8,370 bases of DNA, taken from NCBI GenBank assembly GCA_002335355.1, contig DCTD01000086.1:7865-16234 (forward strand), read 5' to 3'. Below are positions 5,066-8,370 of this stretch, piece after piece. This DNA comes from Patescibacteria group bacterium UBA1449 (lineage in GTDB: Bacteria; Patescibacteriota; Microgenomatia; UBA1400; UBA1449). Under the pieces are notes generated by a model. The model had not been told where the DNA came from. It worked only from the letters and a program-made list of their open reading frames with translations, and searched no databases. How positions within the stretch are numbered: position 1 is the stretch's first letter; every line of letters starts with the position of its first letter. The position numbers and the translations under genes are program-made.

Positions 5066-6130
5066 TTATTTATTCGGATTTAATATCCGCATCAATTCAT
5101 TAGGTTTTAAACTCCACGTTTGGGCAGTTTCCAGAGAAATTCTACCTTTTTGAACCAAGTCTGCTAGAGAAGCTTCCATGGATAACATGCCAGCTTCCCT
5201 GGATGTTTGGATAATATTATCAATCAAATGCGTCTTCCCCTCACGGATATTAGTCTTAACTGCTGATGTGCCTAACAAAATTTCTACTGCCGGCACTCTT
5301 CCTCCTCCTTGGGCTGGTAGTAAACGTTGTGAGATCACTGCTTCCAGAATGCTAGACAGCTGCATCCTCACTTGGTTTTGTTGGAAGTCAGGAAAGACAT
5401 CAACAATTCTGTCGATAGTTTGTGAGGCGGAACTGGTATGTAAGGTCGCAAATACCAGATGGCCCGTTTCAGCGATAGTTAAAACTGAAGAAATGGTTTC
5501 ATAATCCCGCATCTCACCAACTAAGACCACATCCGGGTCTTCGCGTAAAATGCTTTTTAAAGCGTTTTTCCATGAGTTGGTATCCTGGCCAATTTCCCGT
5601 TGAGACACAATTGATTTCTTGTTTTCATACATGTACTCGATAGGGTCTTCAACGGTGACGATATGTTCAAAGCGGGTTGTGTTGATTTCTTCGATCATGG
5701 CTGCCAGTGACGAGGATTTTCCATGACCGGTTGGCCCGGTGACTAGAACCAACCCAGCTTTTAAGGAAGTAAAGTTGTAACAGATTTGTGGCAAACCCAG
5801 TTCTTCAATTGACCGGATTCGCTGGGGAATCAACCGCAACGCCGCAGACATTGCTCCCCGTTGTATATAAGCATTGACACGGAATCTGGCTTGATTTCCC
5901 AAAGACACGGAAAAGTCCAGTTCTTTGTTTTGTAAAAAGAATGTCCGTTGTTCCTGAGTCATCATTTCCCCAACCAGTGTCTTTAAGGTTTCTTCGGTTA
6001 AAATCTCAGTGTTAGGAATCGCTTTCAAACACCCATCAACCCTGATCATTGGGTAGGCATTGTTAAGTAAGTGTAAGTCAGAAGCTCCAAATTCAACCGT
6101 ATGGATAAGAAGATTTTTAATATTCATCAT
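5066..6130 (-). CDS. pilT: Type IV pilus retraction ATPase, PilT family
   Basis: 354 residues, the normal PilT length. The N-terminal PAS-like domain begins with GASDLHLLNNAYPMIRVDG (15-33). The RecA-like domain has Walker A GPTGHGKS (132-139), Asp box TVEDPIEY (159-166), Walker B VVLVGEMRD with Glu206, and His box ETGHLVFATLHT (221-232). AVKTNIREGK (290-299) stands where the retraction-specific AIRNLIRE motif is found in PilT. No tetracysteine zinc site is present, which separates it from PilB. Walker A has His in place of the more usual Ser. Role: hexameric motor that pulls pilins back into the membrane, giving twitching or DNA uptake. It starts with two consecutive ATGs (6130, 6127) after AAAACTGCCT and follows pilB by 70 bases. 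A few lineages use PilT-like ATPases otherwise, so retraction is a family-based assignment. Confidence 0.95.
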   Translation of the reverse strand: MMNIKNLLIHTVEFGASDLHLLNNAYPMIRVDGCLKAIPNTEILTEETLKTLVGEMMTQEQRTFFLQNKELDFSVSLGNQARFRVNAYIQRGAMSAALRLIPQRIRSIEELGLPQICYNFTSLKAGLVLVTGPTGHGKSSSLAAMIEEINTTRFEHIVTVEDPIEYMYENKKSIVSQREIGQDTNSWKNALKSILREDPDVVLVGEMRDYETISSVLTIAETGHLVFATLHTSSASQTIDRIVDVFPDFQQNQVRMQLSSILEAVISQRLLPAQGGGRVPAVEILLGTSAVKTNIREGKTHLIDNIIQTSREAGMLSMEASLADLVQKGRISLETAQTWSLKPNELMRILNPNK

Positions 6131-6200
6131 AGGCAGTTTTCTGTTAGTTTTATCAATAAATAAAAACTAGTCACAGTACAGTACTATTATGCTCGAATTT

Positions 6201-7940
6201 TTATGTTTCTGCTACCCTCAACACTTCTTCAATTGTCGTTACTCCCTCCAGTGCTTTTAAATACCCATCAAGTTTCATAGTAATCATTCCGTTTTCAATC
6301 GCCACTTTTTCGACTTCACTGGTTACTGCACTACTAACCGTTAACATTCCGATTTTTTCGTTTACATGCATGACTTCAAAAATGCCAATTCTTCCTTGAT
6401 ATCCCGTATCATTACATTCAGGACAGCGTCTACCTCTATACAATTGTAAACCCGGACGGTCATATTGTTGGAATAGTGGTCCCAAAACAGTACGTAAGTT
6501 ATCCACCAATTCCCTTGGTGGCGTAAAGGCTTCTTTACAATGTGGACAAATCTTTCTAACTACCCGTTGGCCAACTATACAGTTAATCGATGAAGCCAGT
6601 AAAAATGGCTCAACTTCCATGTCAGTTAAACGAGGTAGGGCACCAGAAGCTGAATTGGTATGGAGAGTTGAAAAAACCAGATGTCCGGTTAAAGCGGCAT
6701 GAATACAGAGGTCGGCTGTTTCCGTATCCCGAATTTCTCCGACCATAATAATATTGGGATCTTGCCGTAGGATGGACCGCAAACCTGAGGCAAAGGTGAG
6801 ACCGGCAGTGGTATTGATCTGAACTTGGTTAATACCCTCCATTTCATACTCAACCGGATCTTCCAGGGTAATGATATTTACCTTTGATGAGTTGATTTGA
6901 TTTAACAGCGAATAGAGAGTAGTAGTTTTACCTGAACCGGTTGGTCCGGTAACCAGAATAACCCCATGGGGAGTATGAATCGCTTCTTCAAGATTTTTTA
7001 GCGCTCTTCCCCGTAAACCTAAATCTTGTAGTGTCGGAACATTACCAGTTTTTTTTAGCAACCGCATTACGATTTTCTCTCCATGAACAGAGGGGAGAGA
7101 CGAGACACGGAGATCAACCTCCTCGTCATTAGCCCGGAAAGTAAACCGACCATCTTGAGGTAACCGTTTTTCATCGATTTTCATTTCCGCTAAAATCTTA
7201 ATACGGGAAATGACTGCTTCATGAACGTTTTTTGGTAATACCAGTTTCTCATGCAAAATTCCATCGATCCGATAGCGCACCCGGGTTCTGTCTTCCAAAG
7301 GTTCAATATGAATATCTGAAGCCAGTGACTTAATCGCAAAAGTGAGCAGTGTTGCTACAATCTTGGCAATGGGCGCTTCTCTGATAACATCATTAATTGA
7401 GTTCTCATCCAAAACCCGGTTTGTTGTCTGGGTAACATCTTTAACTGCAGCTTCAACCTCTGTAGACAATCCTTGGGTATATTTTTCACTGATTACTTCT
7501 TTAATATCATCTGGTACACCAAATGCTGGCACTACTTTGCACTGAGACTTTTTCTCTAAAAAGTCAAGGGTAGTCACATCGAGAGGATCAGCCATGACAA
7601 CAGACAAAGTTTTCTGGACGGAATCATAAGCATAGGGAAAGACAATAAACCGCTGTGCTACCGCTTGAGGTAGGAAGCTCATTGCCTGAGGATTGATGCC
7701 AGTCTGTTTGATATCAACAAAGGGAAGTTGATTTAGTTCTGCCTTAGCAAATAACAAAGACTTATCTTTAACCAAACCTTTTTGTCTGATAATTTCTTCC
7801 TGTTCTAAACCAGTATTTACTTGTTCAGTCTTAATTTGATCATACACTTCTTGACTAATAGCTTGTTGCTTTAGGAGAATATCAGCAAGAGTCTGAGTTG
7901 GAGTCAGTTGGGCAGGCACGTAAATAAAATCAAAACTCAA
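6201..7940 (-). CDS. pilB: Type IV pilus assembly ATPase, PilB/GspE family
   Basis: 579 residues. The N-terminal domain (about 15-150; LADILLKQQAISQEVYDQI, LPFVDI) is the MshEN/T2SSE_N type found in PilB. ASDIHIEP (207-214) and RYRIDG open the N2 domain. The ATPase core has Walker A GPTGSGKTT (332-340), Asp box ITLEDPVEY (357-365), Walker B IIMVGEIRD with Glu402, and His box LTGHLVFSTLHTN (417-429). A tetracysteine zinc site, Cys465/Cys468 and Cys506/Cys509, is typical of assembly ATPases. It drives pilin addition at the PilC platform. An in-frame TGA lies two codons upstream of the first possible start, so translation begins at TTG 7940 or, seven codons later, at GTG 7919; neither has a Shine-Dalgarno and no early ATG exists. 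It is the first gene of the cluster, about 60 bases downstream of a strong promoter. Confidence 0.95.
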   Translation of the reverse strand: MSFDFIYVPAQLTPTQTLADILLKQQAISQEVYDQIKTEQVNTGLEQEEIIRQKGLVKDKSLLFAKAELNQLPFVDIKQTGINPQAMSFLPQAVAQRFIVFPYAYDSVQKTLSVVMADPLDVTTLDFLEKKSQCKVVPAFGVPDDIKEVISEKYTQGLSTEVEAAVKDVTQTTNRVLDENSINDVIREAPIAKIVATLLTFAIKSLASDIHIEPLEDRTRVRYRIDGILHEKLVLPKNVHEAVISRIKILAEMKIDEKRLPQDGRFTFRANDEEVDLRVSSLPSVHGEKIVMRLLKKTGNVPTLQDLGLRGRALKNLEEAIHTPHGVILVTGPTGSGKTTTLYSLLNQINSSKVNIITLEDPVEYEMEGINQVQINTTAGLTFASGLRSILRQDPNIIMVGEIRDTETADLCIHAALTGHLVFSTLHTNSASGALPRLTDMEVEPFLLASSINCIVGQRVVRKICPHCKEAFTPPRELVDNLRTVLGPLFQQYDRPGLQLYRGRRCPECNDTGYQGRIGIFEVMHVNEKIGMLTVSSAVTSEVEKVAIENGMITMKLDGYLKALEGVTTIEEVLRVAET

Positions 7941-7990
7941 ATGTCAAAACTTAAGTGTTTAAGTATTTGAACATTTTGGCTTTTGAATAG

Positions 7991-8014
7991 AACCTAGGTT
8001 ATATAGGTATTATC
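7991..8014. promoter_or_regulatory. Palindrome near the predicted pil transcription start
   Basis: AACCTAGGTT (7991-8000) is a perfect 10-bp palindrome. It overlaps a second inverted pair, ACCTA (7992-7996) with TAGGT (8004-8008), seven bases apart. Both lie at or just beyond the -10 box at 8009-8014, where a repressor could block transcription toward pilB. An operator role is inference. Confidence 0.3.
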
Positions 8015-8038
8015 CGTTTTTTAGTAGTAAAATGTCAA
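8009..8038 (-). promoter_or_regulatory. Sigma-70-type promoter of the pil operon
   Basis: On the minus strand the -35 box is TTGACA (8038-8033), six of six to consensus. The -10 box is GATAAT (8014-8009), five of six. The spacer is 18 bases. The predicted start near 8002 would give a leader of about 60 bases before pilB. It is the best promoter match I find in the window and is correctly placed and oriented for the pilB-pilT-pilC-pilin unit. Confidence 0.7.
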
Positions 8039-8176
8039 TAAAAAGTCAAAACTCAATTGGTTAAAGTCAAAACATAAACGCAAACCCGTGCCGTTTGTTA
8101 TCGTTTTGGGGGAACAAGTAGCAGTTTTACGTTTTCAACTTTGAGTTTTCAACTTTGAGTTTTCACCGTTTTTACC

Positions 8177-8370
8177 ATGCACAGTTATATTTTAAACCGA
8201 TTCATTCCTCAAAATGCTGTCAATCAGATTAATACGATTACCGGCTTTAATCTTACTCTTAAACAGTACTTAAACCATATTGATATTGTTAACCTCTATC
8301 CAGAGTCAAACCTCAAAACCGTTGCTCAAAAAAAGTCAATAAAAATTGAATCAATTAGAAACTTTCAAAA
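8177..8370 (+). CDS. Unrecognised protein, 5' part only, divergent from the pil operon
   Basis: A plus-strand frame opens at ATG 8177 and stays open to the window edge (64 complete codons). It begins MHSYILNRFIPQNAV and continues as a soluble-looking, Asn-, Ile- and Lys-rich sequence (GFNLTLKQYLNHIDIVNLYP, later KTVAQKKSIKIESIRNF). An in-frame TGA at 8156-8158 with no other start codon between makes ATG 8177 the first possible start. There is no signal peptide, membrane segment, prepilin leader or nucleotide-binding motif in this part. No Shine-Dalgarno precedes it, which is the rule in this window. It is transcribed away from pilB. I do not recognise the family. The balanced amino-acid composition and the lack of a convincing opposing gene favour a real gene over a chance frame. 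Confidence 0.6.
   Translation, partial: MHSYILNRFIPQNAVNQINTITGFNLTLKQYLNHIDIVNLYPESNLKTVAQKKSIKIESIRNFQ

Larger units (their letters stand above)
7930..8165. repeat. Short repeats in both orientations across the divergent intergenic region
   Basis: TCAAAACTCAA occurs at 7930-7940 and 8046-8056. Its inverse with one mismatch, TTGAGTTTTCA, occurs at 8141-8151 and 8155-8165. GTCAAAAC is found at 7943, 8045 and 8066. A 14-bp unit, GTTTTCAACTTTGA, is repeated in tandem at 8131-8144 and 8145-8158, with a partial third copy to 8165. The repeats surround the promoter of the pil operon and reach the start of the rightward gene. They could be regulator sites or simple AT-rich slippage; I see no known operator. 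Confidence 0.55.

Noticed and set aside
5178..5504. Plus-strand frame of 108 codons
   Set aside because: Shadow of pilT, whose ATPase motifs on the other strand cover the same bases.
6131..6200. Promoter or terminator in the pilB-pilT gap
   Set aside because: The gap holds a short AGTAC-T-GTACT palindrome and AT-rich DNA, but no paired -35/-10 boxes and no stem with a T-run. Read-through from pilB is the simpler view.
7981..8013. Rightward promoter (TTGAAT, 19 bases, TATTAT) for the gene at 8177
   Set aside because: Weak hexamers and long spacer, overlapping the leftward -10 box and leaving a leader of over 150 bases.

Overview
The window is an almost complete type IV pilus (T4P) assembly cluster. 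Nine of its ten genes lie on the minus strand and are read from about 7940 down to 1. In transcription order they are: the assembly ATPase pilB, the retraction-type ATPase pilT, the inner-membrane platform pilC, a 232-residue prepilin that is probably the major pilin, a small GIY-YIG nuclease gene set in palindromic repeats, the prepilin peptidase pilD, three more prepilin-like proteins, and a fourth cut by the left edge. A tenth gene of unknown function starts on the plus strand at 8177 and runs off the right edge.

The gene set and order, the prepilin tails (the RRKADLEQI type, the INPIEQVNKARDAG type, and the GVEEVRKERDDNLW type in the first, partial gene), the low GC content and the rarity of Shine-Dalgarno sites suggest a Patescibacteria (CPR) genome, most likely Microgenomates-like. 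This placement rests on remembered family resemblance, not on a search. The standard genetic code is used. No pilM, pilN, pilO or pilQ gene is in the window. That would fit a single-membrane cell, although those genes could lie outside it.

Layout. Bases 7941-8176 form a divergent intergenic region with a near-consensus sigma-70 promoter reading into pilB, a palindrome near the predicted start of transcription, and short repeats in both orientations. pilB-pilT-pilC-pilin (7940 to 2981) looks like one transcription unit that ends at a strong intrinsic terminator (2935-2959). A divergent REP-pair-like element (4957-5060) fills most of the pilT-pilC gap. Downstream of the terminator, 2481-2869 holds a GIY-YIG nuclease gene closely bracketed by REP-like palindromes. 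Its outer ends are 25-bp perfect inverted repeats, and its stop codon lies inside one of them. The second pilus block, pilD plus four prepilins (2456 to 1), follows with short gaps or overlaps.

How the genes work together. PilD cuts the leader peptides of the five prepilins after a glycine. PilC and the hexameric ATPase PilB extract the mature pilins from the membrane to build the fibre, and PilT would power disassembly. Prepilins downstream of pilD are probably minor pilins that prime or modify the tip.

The most unusual feature is the nuclease plus palindromic repeats. Its layout recalls a REPIN with its RAYT transposase, but a GIY-YIG enzyme takes the place of the transposase. A second point is that five of the nine minus-strand genes share CTATG at the start codon and lack an obvious Shine-Dalgarno site.
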